The translations under genes were made by a program, and so were the position numbers. The notes under the pieces were generated by a model, which was given only the letters and a program-made list of their open reading frames with translations, made no database searches and was not told the origin of the DNA. A stretch of 64,000 nt of DNA from contig NZ_AXZL01000076.1 in assembly GCF_000485795.1 (NCBI RefSeq), positions 937,505 to 1,001,504 of the forward strand. The letters run 5' to 3'. The DNA comes from Shewanella decolorationis S12. GTDB lineage: Bacteria > Pseudomonadota > Gammaproteobacteria > Enterobacterales > Shewanellaceae. This document shows positions 1 to 8,207 of this stretch, one piece after another; position 1 is the first letter of the stretch, and every line of letters begins with the position of its first letter.

Positions 1-473
1 AACAGCAGCATTTTGATCTATTACTCACGGATATCGAAATGCCGGGACGGACTGGCTTAGAGCTAGCTGCTTGGCTAAAGGAGCAACATAGCCAAACTAA
101 AGTGGTGGTGATCACGACTTTTGGCCGCGCAGGTTACATCAAACGCGCCATTGAAGCGGGCGTGGGTGGTTTTTTACTGAAGGATGCGCCCTCGGAAACC
201 TTAGTCAACGCCATCCAACAGGTGATCGCGGGTAAGCGGGTTATCGATCCTGAGCTTGCAATCATGGCGATTGGCGATGTCGACCCCCTCAACGATAAAG
301 AGCGCCGCGCCCTACGTTTTGCCAGTGAAGGCAAATCCACCGCCGAGATAGCCGAGATGCTGTTTATTGCCGAAGGCACGGTACGTAACTATCTATCCGA
401 AGCCATTGCCAAACTCAATGCGAGCAACCGAATCGATGCCGCCCGCATCGCCAAGCAAAAAGGTTGGTTATAG
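1..473 (+). CDS. LuxR/NarL-family response regulator, DesR-like (5' end outside window)
   Basis: This is the C-terminal part of a two-component response regulator; the open frame runs back through position 3 to the window edge, so the true start is upstream. The receiver part contains LLLTDIEMPG, with the probable phospho-acceptor Asp at 30-32, and KVVVITTFGRAGY, which resembles the DesR group of thermosensor-type regulators. A LuxR-type helix-turn-helix follows (LNDKERRALRFASEGKSTAEIAEML then GTVRNYLSEAIAKL), and the protein ends in QKGWL as DesR-like proteins do. It would bind DNA once phosphorylated by a partner kinase, which should lie just upstream. The target genes are unknown; a membrane-lipid role is only suggested by family resemblance. 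Confidence 0.85.
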   Translation, partial: QQHFDLLLTDIEMPGRTGLELAAWLKEQHSQTKVVVITTFGRAGYIKRAIEAGVGGFLLKDAPSETLVNAIQQVIAGKRVIDPELAIMAIGDVDPLNDKERRALRFASEGKSTAEIAEMLFIAEGTVRNYLSEAIAKLNASNRIDAARIAKQKGWL

Positions 474-489
474 CCAACCTTTCAAAACG

Positions 490-1635
490 CTAATAATCAT
501 AAATGCAATAAATGCGCTCGAATTGACCCGATGCGAGATCGTCTCGGTGGATAATAAAATTCAACTGCATAGAGTGCTCACTATAGACGACTTTAAGCAG
601 CACCAGATAATCTTCGGCATTGCCGCCTAACTCAGCCGCGGCGTGGAGCTCGGGGGCTTTATAGCGGCTATCGCCATGGCCATTAATGCTGGCAATACCA
701 TTGTAATACGGCAGCGGCTGCTCGGGGACGAGCAATGCCTGCAAGTTAGATGACTGCCAGTCGGTATTAGCCCATTGCGATTGAGTGAGAATCTGACCAG
801 GGATAAACCCGTGCTCATTCAATTGTATCAGCTCATAGCCCTTGAGCTGATCTTGCCACTCTGGAGCCAATTCATCATCCACAACCGCTAGGGCATCCAG
901 CACCATGGCTTGTTGCGGTTCTGGTAGCGCTTGTAAACGTGCCTTGGCTAACCTTACTAAATGCGGGTTGTCACTATTAATCATGTCAGGGGCTATCATC
1001 TTAATGCTGGCAATCCCCTGAAGTTGATAAGCCGCCTCATACTCATAGTTTCCACATACCGCATCGTCGAATTTAGGTTCAGCAATCGCTTTCCCAGAGT
1101 TCAGTTGCTGATCTTCAGCGACATAATAGACATGGCCGCGAAGCATTTCTGAGAATCGCCAGCGCTCCAAAAAGAATAACAATCGCCCTTCTCGGGGCAA
1201 GTAGGATTGTAATGCCTTCAGTTCGCTACAATTGATCTGCGCGATAAATTGCATGGGTACACGAAAGGCCTGCGCCGCCTCGTCCCAGTCCCAAAGATGC
1301 GCCTCATCTGTCTCCCAATCGTCCTGCCAGTCCTCCCGCCAATGCTCATTAATAAACTCGCGGGTATGGCCAAAGCTCTCAACATAGCCATCCAACATCT
1401 CCTCCCTTCCGACCAAAGTCACCGGATACTCCATGCCGACAGGCAAATCCGGCAATCCACCCAGTCGGCTGTTACCTAACTGGGCATAGTCCTCGATTGC
1501 GCAGGGATAGAGATCGACACTACTTCGAATAAATGCCGAAAGCGTATGGGCAAGATGCGGGTCTTTAAACTGCGCCAGCTTTTGCTCGAGCAACTGCTGA
1601 CGAATAGGGGAATTTTCTGCTAACAACATATCCAT
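490..1635 (-). CDS. DUF1963 (YwqG-like) protein
   Basis: A soluble protein of about 381 residues with the layout of the DUF1963/YwqG family: GNSRLGGLPDLPVGMEYP near the N-terminus, FIAQINCSELKALQSYLPREGRLLFFLE in the middle, and an acidic, Trp-rich C-terminal half. The function of this family is not established. I chose the ATG at 1635 because GAGGT lies seven bases upstream; an in-frame extension to 1680 has no visible ribosome site. It is convergent with the preceding response regulator and divergent from yifB, so it is probably a single-gene unit. No signal peptide or membrane segment is seen. Confidence 0.75.
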   Translation of the reverse strand: MDMLLAENSPIRQQLLEQKLAQFKDPHLAHTLSAFIRSSVDLYPCAIEDYAQLGNSRLGGLPDLPVGMEYPVTLVGREEMLDGYVESFGHTREFINEHWREDWQDDWETDEAHLWDWDEAAQAFRVPMQFIAQINCSELKALQSYLPREGRLLFFLERWRFSEMLRGHVYYVAEDQQLNSGKAIAEPKFDDAVCGNYEYEAAYQLQGIASIKMIAPDMINSDNPHLVRLAKARLQALPEPQQAMVLDALAVVDDELAPEWQDQLKGYELIQLNEHGFIPGQILTQSQWANTDWQSSNLQALLVPEQPLPYYNGIASINGHGDSRYKAPELHAAAELGGNAEDYLVLLKVVYSEHSMQLNFIIHRDDLASGQFERIYCIYDY

Positions 1636-1850
1636 ATTTACCTCACTGCTCCAATATTGGCTTTTTATCATTTCTATCAAATATTTGCTATCGCTTAACA
1701 GCTCAGATTGCCAAGGCTGTCACGCTAACACTAGAGCCTGAGTCACATCTTGCGGCGCTGGCGGACAGCGATCCTGTGAATTGAAAACCCTTAGGCGAAT
1801 TACTGCTACACTCAAATTCAGCGCAAAAAGATCAACAAAAGGATTTGTTT

Positions 1851-3377
1851 ATGGCGATAGCCTGTGTACATACCCGAGCCAGTTGCGGTGTTGAAGCTCC
1901 AGAAGTCACGGTTGAAGTCCATCTTAGTAATGGCCTGCCCGCCTTTAATCTGGTGGGCTTGCCCGAAGCCTCGGTCAAAGAAGCGCGCGAGCGCGTGCGC
2001 AGCGCCTTGATCAATGCAGGGTTTGAATTCCCTATGCGGCGGATAACAGTCAATCTCGCGCCGGCGGACTTGCCTAAACAAGGTGGCCGTTACGATTTGC
2101 CCATCGCCATAGGTATTCTGGCGGCTTCGGAGCAAATCCCCGCCAGTAGCCTTAAAAACACCGAATTTGTTGGTGAACTCGCGCTCTCGGGGCAAATACG
2201 CCATTGCCAAGGGTTACTGCCCGCCATCATTGCGGCTAAACGTCATAATAATCAGTTAATTCTTCCCTTAGAGAATCGCCACGATGCCGAGCTTGTGGGC
2301 TATCACAGCGTCTATTTTGCTTCCCATCTGCAAAGCTTAGCCGCGTTTCTCCACGGACAAGCGCCACTGCCTATGCTCGAGCAACAGCTCGAATGGATTA
2401 GCGACGAGGCGCCAACCACCCAGCCTTGTCTGAGCGATGTCATAGGCCAGTATCAAGCTAAACAGGCCCTCGAAATCGCCGCGGCCGGAAACCATAACCT
2501 ATTGATGCTCGGCCCGCCGGGCACAGGTAAAACCATGTTAGCGAGCCGAATTATGGCACTATTGCCCATACTCAATTACGAAGAAGCCTTAGAGGTCGCC
2601 GCCATTCATTCGGTGGCGGGCATAAATATCAAACCGCAGGATTTTTTGAAGCGGCCATTTCGTGCGCCGCACCATACCAGTTCGTCCATCTCCTTGGTCG
2701 GCGGAGGCAGCATTCCTAAACCGGGGGAAATATCCCTCGCCCATCGCGGCGTGTTGTTTTTGGATGAAGTCGCCGAGTTCCCCCGTAAGGTGCTCGATTG
2801 TCTGCGTGAACCCATGGAAACGGGCGAAGTAGTGATCTCCCGCGCCGCCGCTAAGTTAACCTTTTTAAGTCGCTTTCAGTTGATCGCCGCCATGAATCCC
2901 AGTCCCAGCGGTGATATTGATGGCCCCAATCGCGCTACGCCCGATCAGGTTCAGCGTTATCTCGCTAGACTCTCAGGACCCTTTTTAGATAGATTCGACC
3001 TCACCATCGAAGTCCCCAAACTCCCCGCGGGCACACTCACACAACCAACAACGACCGGCGAAACCAGTGATGAAATCGCCAAACGCGTCAAACGCGCCCG
3101 CGATATTCAACTCGCTAGGGCAGGCGTGCTCAACAGTGAACTCTCGGGAAAACAGCTCAAGCAATTCGGCGGCCTTAGCGACGCCGATTTAGGCTTTTTA
3201 GAGCAGAGTGTCGTTAAGCTCGGGTTATCCGTTCGCAGTTTCCATCGAATTCAACGTGTTGCCCGCACCATTGCCGATTTGGAACAAACCCCCAATACCG
3301 AACGGCGCCACCTCGCCCAAGCCTTAGGTTATCGCGCCATGGACAAGCTGTTAGCTCGCTTGTCCCAGCAGTATTAA
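1851..3377 (+). CDS. comM: YifB/ComM family Mg-chelatase-like AAA ATPase
   Basis: About 508 residues, full length for the YifB/ComM family. The N-terminal ChlI-like domain (VHTRASCGVEAPEVTVEVHL, GLPEASVKEARERV) is followed by an AAA+ Mg-chelatase domain with Walker A GPPGTGKT around residue 219, Walker B LFLDEVAEF and a C-terminal chelatase domain (SVRSFHRIQRVARTIADLE). In naturally transformable gammaproteobacteria ComM is a hexameric helicase that promotes branch migration during recombination of incoming DNA; that role is from family knowledge. The ATG at 1851 has AGGA seven bases upstream and matches the usual MAIACVHTRA start; a TTG two codons earlier is less likely. It forms a single-gene unit ahead of a copy of the 18-bp TTATACCAATCGTATTAA motif. 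Confidence 0.9.
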   Translation: MAIACVHTRASCGVEAPEVTVEVHLSNGLPAFNLVGLPEASVKEARERVRSALINAGFEFPMRRITVNLAPADLPKQGGRYDLPIAIGILAASEQIPASSLKNTEFVGELALSGQIRHCQGLLPAIIAAKRHNNQLILPLENRHDAELVGYHSVYFASHLQSLAAFLHGQAPLPMLEQQLEWISDEAPTTQPCLSDVIGQYQAKQALEIAAAGNHNLLMLGPPGTGKTMLASRIMALLPILNYEEALEVAAIHSVAGINIKPQDFLKRPFRAPHHTSSSISLVGGGSIPKPGEISLAHRGVLFLDEVAEFPRKVLDCLREPMETGEVVISRAAAKLTFLSRFQLIAAMNPSPSGDIDGPNRATPDQVQRYLARLSGPFLDRFDLTIEVPKLPAGTLTQPTTTGETSDEIAKRVKRARDIQLARAGVLNSELSGKQLKQFGGLSDADLGFLEQSVVKLGLSVRSFHRIQRVARTIADLEQTPNTERRHLAQALGYRAMDKLLARLSQQY

Positions 3378-3388
3378 TGCTCGACATG

Positions 3389-3406
3389 TTATACCAATCG
3401 TATTAA
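3389..3406. repeat. Solo end motif of the 269-bp repeat family
   Basis: TTATACCAATCGTATTAA lies in the gap after yifB. It is identical to the left terminus of the two 269-bp elements at 20222 and 21230, and the same 18 bp (17 readable) occurs inverted at 63875. Only the terminus is present here, with no internal hairpins. It may be a remnant or an independent intergenic motif. Confidence 0.6.
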
Positions 3407-3491
3407 CAAATGCCCCGACCAGCTGCCGTAAGATTGAGCCAAACGCCGACACCGAGTAACATAGGCCTCCAATTTTTATCAGGAGGTACTA

Positions 3492-4394
3492 ATGGGGACG
3501 CTGTTTTCACAATTAAAAGGCTGCATAGCCTTCTTAGGTTATGTCGTGAATACCTTGTTTTGGGTTGTACCTATTATGCTGGGCAGCCTGATAAAGCTTA
3601 TTCCTCTGCCGCCACTGAGAACGGCCATCAGCTACTTTCTCGACTTTTGCGCAAGTGCTTGGATCAGCGTCAATGGCGTGATTGAGCGTGTACTGCACCC
3701 AGTCGACGTCGAACTCACGGGTGACACCCAATTCTCAACCAAAGAATGGTATATGGTGATTGCTAACCATCAATCTTGGGTGGATATTTTAATCCTGCAA
3801 CGGGTGTTTAACCGCCGCATTCCCTTCCTGAAGTTCTTCCTCAAACAGGAACTGATTTATGTGCCAGTGTTAGGACTCGCGTGGTGGGCATTGGACTTTC
3901 CCTTTATGCGCCGCTATAGCACGGCACAGCTGAAGAAAAATCCAAAGCTCAAGGGCAAAGATATTGAAATTACACGTAAAGCCTGCGCGAAATTTAAGAC
4001 AAAACCCGTCAGCGTAATGAACTTTGTCGAGGGCACACGCTTTACCAAGGCTAAACACAAAAAGCAAAACTCACAGTTCCAACATCTGTTAAAACCCAAA
4101 GCGGGTGGCATGGCCTTCGCGCTATCGGCGATGGGAGAACAGATCCACAAGTTAGTGGATGTTGCGATTTACTACCCTGGCCCTGTCCCAAGCTTTTGGG
4201 ACTACCTGACAGGCAAGCTGCCAAAGGTTAAAGTACACATCAAAGTGAGCGATATTGCGCCGGACATGCGTGGTGACTACGTGAATGATCGTGATTTCAA
4301 AATCAGCTTCCAAGAACAATTGAATGAACTTTGGCTCGCTAAAGATCAAGTGATCAGCCAATTGGCTGGTCAAGCGGACCAAGAAGTAAGGTAA
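3492..4394 (+). CDS. 1-acyl-glycerol-3-phosphate acyltransferase-like protein (YihG type), first of pair
   Basis: A 300-residue membrane-associated acyltransferase of the PlsC superfamily. It has the NHxxxxD catalytic motif (NHQSWVDI), the acceptor-binding EGTRFT motif and an N-terminal hydrophobic segment (GYVVNTLFWVVPIMLGSLIKLIPL). It resembles E. coli YihG, an auxiliary lysophosphatidate acyltransferase; the substrate here is inferred, not visible. The start is fixed by a strong AGGAGG five to ten bases upstream of ATG 3492. The next gene begins seven bases after its stop and encodes a paralogue, so the two are co-transcribed. Confidence 0.85.
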   Translation: MGTLFSQLKGCIAFLGYVVNTLFWVVPIMLGSLIKLIPLPPLRTAISYFLDFCASAWISVNGVIERVLHPVDVELTGDTQFSTKEWYMVIANHQSWVDILILQRVFNRRIPFLKFFLKQELIYVPVLGLAWWALDFPFMRRYSTAQLKKNPKLKGKDIEITRKACAKFKTKPVSVMNFVEGTRFTKAKHKKQNSQFQHLLKPKAGGMAFALSAMGEQIHKLVDVAIYYPGPVPSFWDYLTGKLPKVKVHIKVSDIAPDMRGDYVNDRDFKISFQEQLNELWLAKDQVISQLAGQADQEVR

Positions 4395-4401
4395 AACCTC
4401 T

Positions 4402-5343
4402 ATGTTGAATTTCCTTCCCGGCCCAGTGCTGTTTATTCTCAGTCTGAGCCTGCTGATCATTAATACCGCTCTTTGGGGAACCTTAGTTTGCCTCGGTGGT
4501 TTAGTGAAAATGTTGATGCCAGCTCAAGGTGCACGTAATGCCGTAACCGGACTGATGAACCGTTTTATGTGGGCATGGGCGAGTTGCAATGGTGGCATTT
4601 TATATTTGATAGCCAAAATCGAGTGGGATGTCCAAGGCCTTGAAGGGTTGGATAAAAACGGCTGGTACTTGTTAATCAGTAACCACCTCAGTGGCTTTGA
4701 TATTGCTGCGCAGACCTATCTGCTGCGTAACCACATACCTATGCTGAAGTTCTTTCTCAAGAAAGAGCTGATCTATGTCCCCATTATGGGCCTAGGTTGC
4801 TGGGCGCTCGACATGCCCTTTATGGACAGAACCAGCCCTGCAAAACTCAAGAAAAATCCAAAGCTTAAGGGTAAAGATTTAGCCACCACTCGCCGCGCCT
4901 GTGAGAAGTTTAAAAATATGCCCACCTCGATCATTAACTATGTTGAGGGCAGCCGCTTTACCGAAGACAAGCGCCAGCGTCAGGATTCACCTTACCGCCA
5001 TTTACTCCGTCCCAAGGCGGGCGGTATTGCCTTTACCCTGTCGGCCATGGGCGAGCAATTTACCAATCTGTTGGATGTGACCTTAGTGTACCCCGATGCA
5101 CCGGATGATGTATTATTCGGCGTGATGAACGGCAAAGTGCGTAAGATAGTGGTGCGAGTTCGCGCCTTACCAGTACCGCAGGTCGATGCGACTCGCTACT
5201 TTGCCGAATCCGAGTACCGCGTCGAGTTTCAACGTTGGTTAAACCAAATTTGGGCCGAGAAAGACGAGCAAATCGATGCGCTATTACTGCAACATCGACA
5301 GCTAACTGACAGTGCCACCAGCACCCACACACAGCTTCACTAA
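4402..5343 (+). CDS. 1-acyl-glycerol-3-phosphate acyltransferase-like protein (YihG type), second of pair
   Basis: A 313-residue paralogue of the preceding gene. NHLSGFDI replaces NHQSWVDI and EGSRFT replaces EGTRFT, so both catalytic blocks are intact. Long shared strings (LKFFLKKELIYVPIMGLG, LKKNPKLKGKD, LLRPKAGG) show an old tandem duplication rather than a recent one. The N-terminal hydrophobic anchor is around residues 5-35. The spacer to the first copy is seven bases and only a weak AAGG is present, so translation may be coupled. The pair may differ in acyl-chain preference, but nothing in the sequence proves this. Confidence 0.85.
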   Translation: MLNFLPGPVLFILSLSLLIINTALWGTLVCLGGLVKMLMPAQGARNAVTGLMNRFMWAWASCNGGILYLIAKIEWDVQGLEGLDKNGWYLLISNHLSGFDIAAQTYLLRNHIPMLKFFLKKELIYVPIMGLGCWALDMPFMDRTSPAKLKKNPKLKGKDLATTRRACEKFKNMPTSIINYVEGSRFTEDKRQRQDSPYRHLLRPKAGGIAFTLSAMGEQFTNLLDVTLVYPDAPDDVLFGVMNGKVRKIVVRVRALPVPQVDATRYFAESEYRVEFQRWLNQIWAEKDEQIDALLLQHRQLTDSATSTHTQLH

Positions 5344-5403
5344 TACAGATTTACGAATACAGCTTCACTGACGTAAAGTGAGTCGATAGCGGGTTAGGCT
5401 TAC

Positions 5404-5877
5404 CTAGCCCGCTGATTCCGCCTCAAGCTGTACCAGCCTCGTTGCCACTTGCGCTAATTCGGTTTCATTAAACACGCTCACACCCGCCGCCTGTAGTAAT
5501 TCCGCCGTTATTCCCTGTCCTGCGATTAAACGTTTACTGAAAGTGCCATCATAAATATGTTGATTACCACAGGAAGGACTACGCGCCTTTAAAATCGCAA
5601 TTTTGATACCTTGATCCTGAGCCAGAGCAAGCGCCTTTTGTGCCCCCAACTGAAAGGCCGCAGTCACATCCTCTCCCTGCGCCGTTAGCACTACCTCACC
5701 AACACGTTCAGCCGCAGGCCTTGGTGTGGGTAATCCGCCCGCGCATTCGGGACAAAACGCCACTATGCGGCCTTCTCGCTGCCATCGCTGTATCCACTCA
5801 TCTTGCAGCAGATTATGACCGCCGTCATAACGTACCGCCTGCCCGAGTAAACAACTGCTAATGAGGATTTTCTCCAT
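5404..5877 (-). CDS. DUF523 family protein (YbbK-like)
   Basis: A 157-residue protein of the DUF523 family, recognised by the N-terminal ILISSCLLGQAVRYDGGHN, the CPECAGGLPTPRPAAE block and the later KARSPSCG motif. The conserved cysteines in these three places look like a metal or cluster site, but the biochemical role of the family is unknown. It is convergent with the second acyltransferase and divergent from the propionate regulator gene. The spacing to neighbours suggests a monocistronic gene. No signal peptide is seen. Confidence 0.8.
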   Translation of the reverse strand: MEKILISSCLLGQAVRYDGGHNLLQDEWIQRWQREGRIVAFCPECAGGLPTPRPAAERVGEVVLTAQGEDVTAAFQLGAQKALALAQDQGIKIAILKARSPSCGNQHIYDGTFSKRLIAGQGITAELLQAAGVSVFNETELAQVATRLVQLEAESAG

Positions 5878-6032
5878 CCTGTCCCCCTAATACCTTAACC
5901 CCCTGTACCTAACCCCTGTGTGCCTTAACTCTGTGAGTACCGACCAATGCCTTCTCAGCATTGTACTCAATAAGTCGCAATGGGGTAAAAGCTGCGTTTT
6001 ATCGCACTATCAGCTCACACGCCAAACGCCAA

Positions 6033-6044
6033 ATTGTCGACAAT
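6033..6044. promoter_or_regulatory. Distal GntR operator candidate
   Basis: ATTGTCGACAAT is a perfect 12-bp palindrome about 120 bp upstream of the -35 box of the propionate regulator gene. It matches the two proximal copies at 6165 and 6204. A distal copy of this kind could allow looping by the dimeric GntR repressor. Confidence 0.6.
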
Positions 6045-6164
6045 TATCATTTTAAAAATAGAGAAGATAAAATAATCAAAATCAATAAAATTATAAAATA
6101 ATAATAAAATACAACAATCAACACAATTTAAATCAGATATATAGACTTACGTCTAAGTAAACAT

Positions 6165-6215
6165 ATTGTTGACAATAACCTTTGGCGGGACTATTTTTTA
6201 CCCATTGTCGACAAT
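6165..6215 (+). promoter_or_regulatory. Promoter of the propionate operon with two GntR operators
   Basis: TTGACA (6169-6174) and TATTTT (6192-6197) with a 17-base spacer form a plausible sigma-70 promoter. The palindrome ATTGTTGACAAT (6165-6176) covers the -35 box and the perfect ATTGTCGACAAT (6204-6215) covers the expected transcription start. This is the classical arrangement for repression. The stretch 6046-6160 upstream is extremely A+T-rich. Confidence 0.65.
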
Positions 6216-6232
6216 CCAGCAATCAACGAGTG

Positions 6233-7030
6233 ATGCGCAGTATGTTGAAGCAAGAGACCATATTCCCAACAGATGACACCCCAAGCTCAGTGGCTCATGC
6301 CGCGACGAGCCCAACGAATAAGGTGAAATCCCTCGCCAGCGAAAAATCGTCGACCACCTTAGCCGATCAAATTTTGGTGCAAATACAAACCAGCATCATC
6401 AAGGGCGAACTGCCTGCGGGCAGTAAGATCAACGAGCAAGCCCTTGCCGAAAAATATGGCATCAGCCGCGGCCCAACCCGCGAAGCACTGCAAACCTTAG
6501 AAAGACAACGTCTCGTTGTCCGCGCGCCCCATGTAGGTGCCCGTGTTGCTCAACTGACTGTGAGCGAGTTAAACGATTTATATCAATTACGTAGCGTGCT
6601 AGAAGGTATGGCCTGCGAACTCGCCGCTAGCCGCATTACCCCAGAACAGCTTGCGAAGTTGCAAGACCTGCTCGCCGTGCAAGAAACCGCGCTGGCTAAT
6701 GGCGATACCTATTTCCAAGAGGAAGGCGATGTCGACTTCCACTATCAAATCATCCAAGCCAGCGGCAATAAGCATCTGCAAGAAACCTTAATTGGCGGGC
6801 TCTACCATCTGCTGCGGATGTATCGCTATCAGTGCACCAATAAGAATCGACCAGTAAAAGCCATTGCCGAACATAGACGTATCGTCGAGGCCATCGCCCA
6901 GCGTGATGGTGAACTCGCCAGCCTGTTGATGCGTCGCCATATAGAGCAAGGCCGTAAAAATACCGAATTACGCTTGATTGAATTACAAGCTAACGCCGCC
7001 GCGAAAGAAACCTTAGCCAATATCAGCTAA
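6233..7030 (+). CDS. GntR-family (FadR/VanR subfamily) regulator of propionate catabolism
   Basis: About 265 residues. An N-terminal winged helix-turn-helix (LADQILVQIQTSIIKGELPAGSKINEQALAEKYGISRGPTREALQTLERQRLV) is joined to an all-helical FCD ligand domain (LYQLRSVLEGMACELAA ... DVDFHYQIIQAS ... EHRRIVEAI) with the metal/ligand-binding Asp and His residues of that fold. It lies 63 bases ahead of prpB on the same strand, so it is the likely local regulator of the methylcitrate genes, probably sensing 2-methylcitrate or a related acid. I chose ATG 6233 over a TTG at 6182 because the operators at 6165 and 6204 would otherwise fall in the coding region. Confidence 0.85.
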   Translation: MRSMLKQETIFPTDDTPSSVAHAATSPTNKVKSLASEKSSTTLADQILVQIQTSIIKGELPAGSKINEQALAEKYGISRGPTREALQTLERQRLVVRAPHVGARVAQLTVSELNDLYQLRSVLEGMACELAASRITPEQLAKLQDLLAVQETALANGDTYFQEEGDVDFHYQIIQASGNKHLQETLIGGLYHLLRMYRYQCTNKNRPVKAIAEHRRIVEAIAQRDGELASLLMRRHIEQGRKNTELRLIELQANAAAKETLANIS

Positions 7031-7093
7031 GTCGCAGCCCATAAGCATCGAATACTGAACACTCAGTACCCTAAATAGGATAAGGACAAGACC

Positions 7094-7972
7094 ATGACCC
7101 AAAGCGCAGGATTACGTTTTCGCCAAGCTCTTGCTAACTCAAAACCGCTGCAAATCGTCGGCACCACCAATGCCTATTTCGCCCTGATGGCGGAGCAAAC
7201 GGGTTTCCAAGCCCTGTATCTGTCGGGCGCAGGTGTAGCGAACGCCTCTTACGGTTTACCGGATTTAGGCATGACCTCGATGAACGACGTGCTGATCGAT
7301 GCCGGTCGTATCACCTCGGCAACCAAACTGCCACTGCTGGTCGATATTGACACAGGTTGGGGCGGCGCCTTCAACATCGCCCGCACCATTAAAGAATTTG
7401 AGAAAATCGGTGTTGCCGCGGTGCACATGGAAGACCAAGTATCGCAAAAACGTTGTGGCCACAGACCCAACAAAGCAGTCGTCAGCACAGAGGAAATGGT
7501 TGACCGTATCAAGGCCGCCGTCGATGCCCGCACCGATCCTAACTTTGTGATCATGGCGCGTACCGATGCGGTTGCCGTTGAAGGTGTAGAAGCGGGTATC
7601 GAACGTGCAAAAGCCTATATCGCCGCGGGTGCCGACATGATTTTCGCCGAAGCCTTAACTGAACTCGACCAATATCGTCACTTCAAAGCCCAAGTTAACG
7701 CGCCAATCCTGGCGAACATGACCGAATTTGGCCAAACCCAATTGTTCAATAAAGAAGAACTTGCCGAAGCGGGCGCCGACATGGTGCTTTACCCACTCGG
7801 TACTTTCCGCGCAGCTAACCAAGCCGCACTGAAAGTGATGCAAGCGCTGATGAATGATGGTCATCAACGCAATGTCTTAGACACTATGCAGACCCGAGCG
7901 GATCTGTATAAGTACTTGGGCTACCACGCCTTTGAAGACAAGTTAGATCAATTGTTTAGCCAAGATAAGTAA
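7094..7972 (+). CDS. prpB: 2-methylisocitrate lyase
   Basis: A 292-residue TIM-barrel lyase of the isocitrate lyase/PEP mutase superfamily, which splits 2-methylisocitrate into pyruvate and succinate in the cytoplasm, the last step of the methylcitrate cycle. Visible family blocks are the N-terminal LYLSGAGVANASYGLPDLGM, DIDTGWGGAFNIARTI with Mg-binding acids, the catalytic KRCGHRPNK loop and the IMARTDA strand. Length is normal. The start ATG is preceded by AGGATAAGGA. It follows the GntR gene by 63 bases and precedes prpC by 235 bases, consistent with one operon that may have a second processing or promoter point in that gap. Confidence 0.95.
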   Translation: MTQSAGLRFRQALANSKPLQIVGTTNAYFALMAEQTGFQALYLSGAGVANASYGLPDLGMTSMNDVLIDAGRITSATKLPLLVDIDTGWGGAFNIARTIKEFEKIGVAAVHMEDQVSQKRCGHRPNKAVVSTEEMVDRIKAAVDARTDPNFVIMARTDAVAVEGVEAGIERAKAYIAAGADMIFAEALTELDQYRHFKAQVNAPILANMTEFGQTQLFNKEELAEAGADMVLYPLGTFRAANQAALKVMQALMNDGHQRNVLDTMQTRADLYKYLGYHAFEDKLDQLFSQDK

Positions 7973-8207
7973 AAGATAAGTACAGACCATGGACGTCAGT
8001 AGAAGCTTTGGCTTCGCGTTGTTACTGATACCCAGATGCGCGAGCCGCGACCTCACATAACGGCTCATGCATCACCGACACGCTGCAACCCTACATAAGG
8101 CTAAAACTCTGTATTTAGTCAACATTTATGCAGCTTTAACCAAAAAGGTAGACGGCTAATATTGAGCCTGTCTGCAATAACCATAGCGTTAACGGAAGGG
8201 AAGAATT

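Noticed and set aside
1741..1850. Sigma-70 promoter for yifB with TTGAAA at 1781 and TACACT at 1807
   Set aside because: The spacer would be 20 bases, too long to call.
5878..6160. Replication origin suggested by the A+T-rich block upstream of the propionate regulator
   Set aside because: No DnaA-box cluster is seen and no replication genes are near; the operators explain the region.
7973..8207. Riboswitch or attenuator in the prpB-prpC gap
   Set aside because: Only short weak stems are visible, with no terminator/anti-terminator pair and no known riboswitch core.
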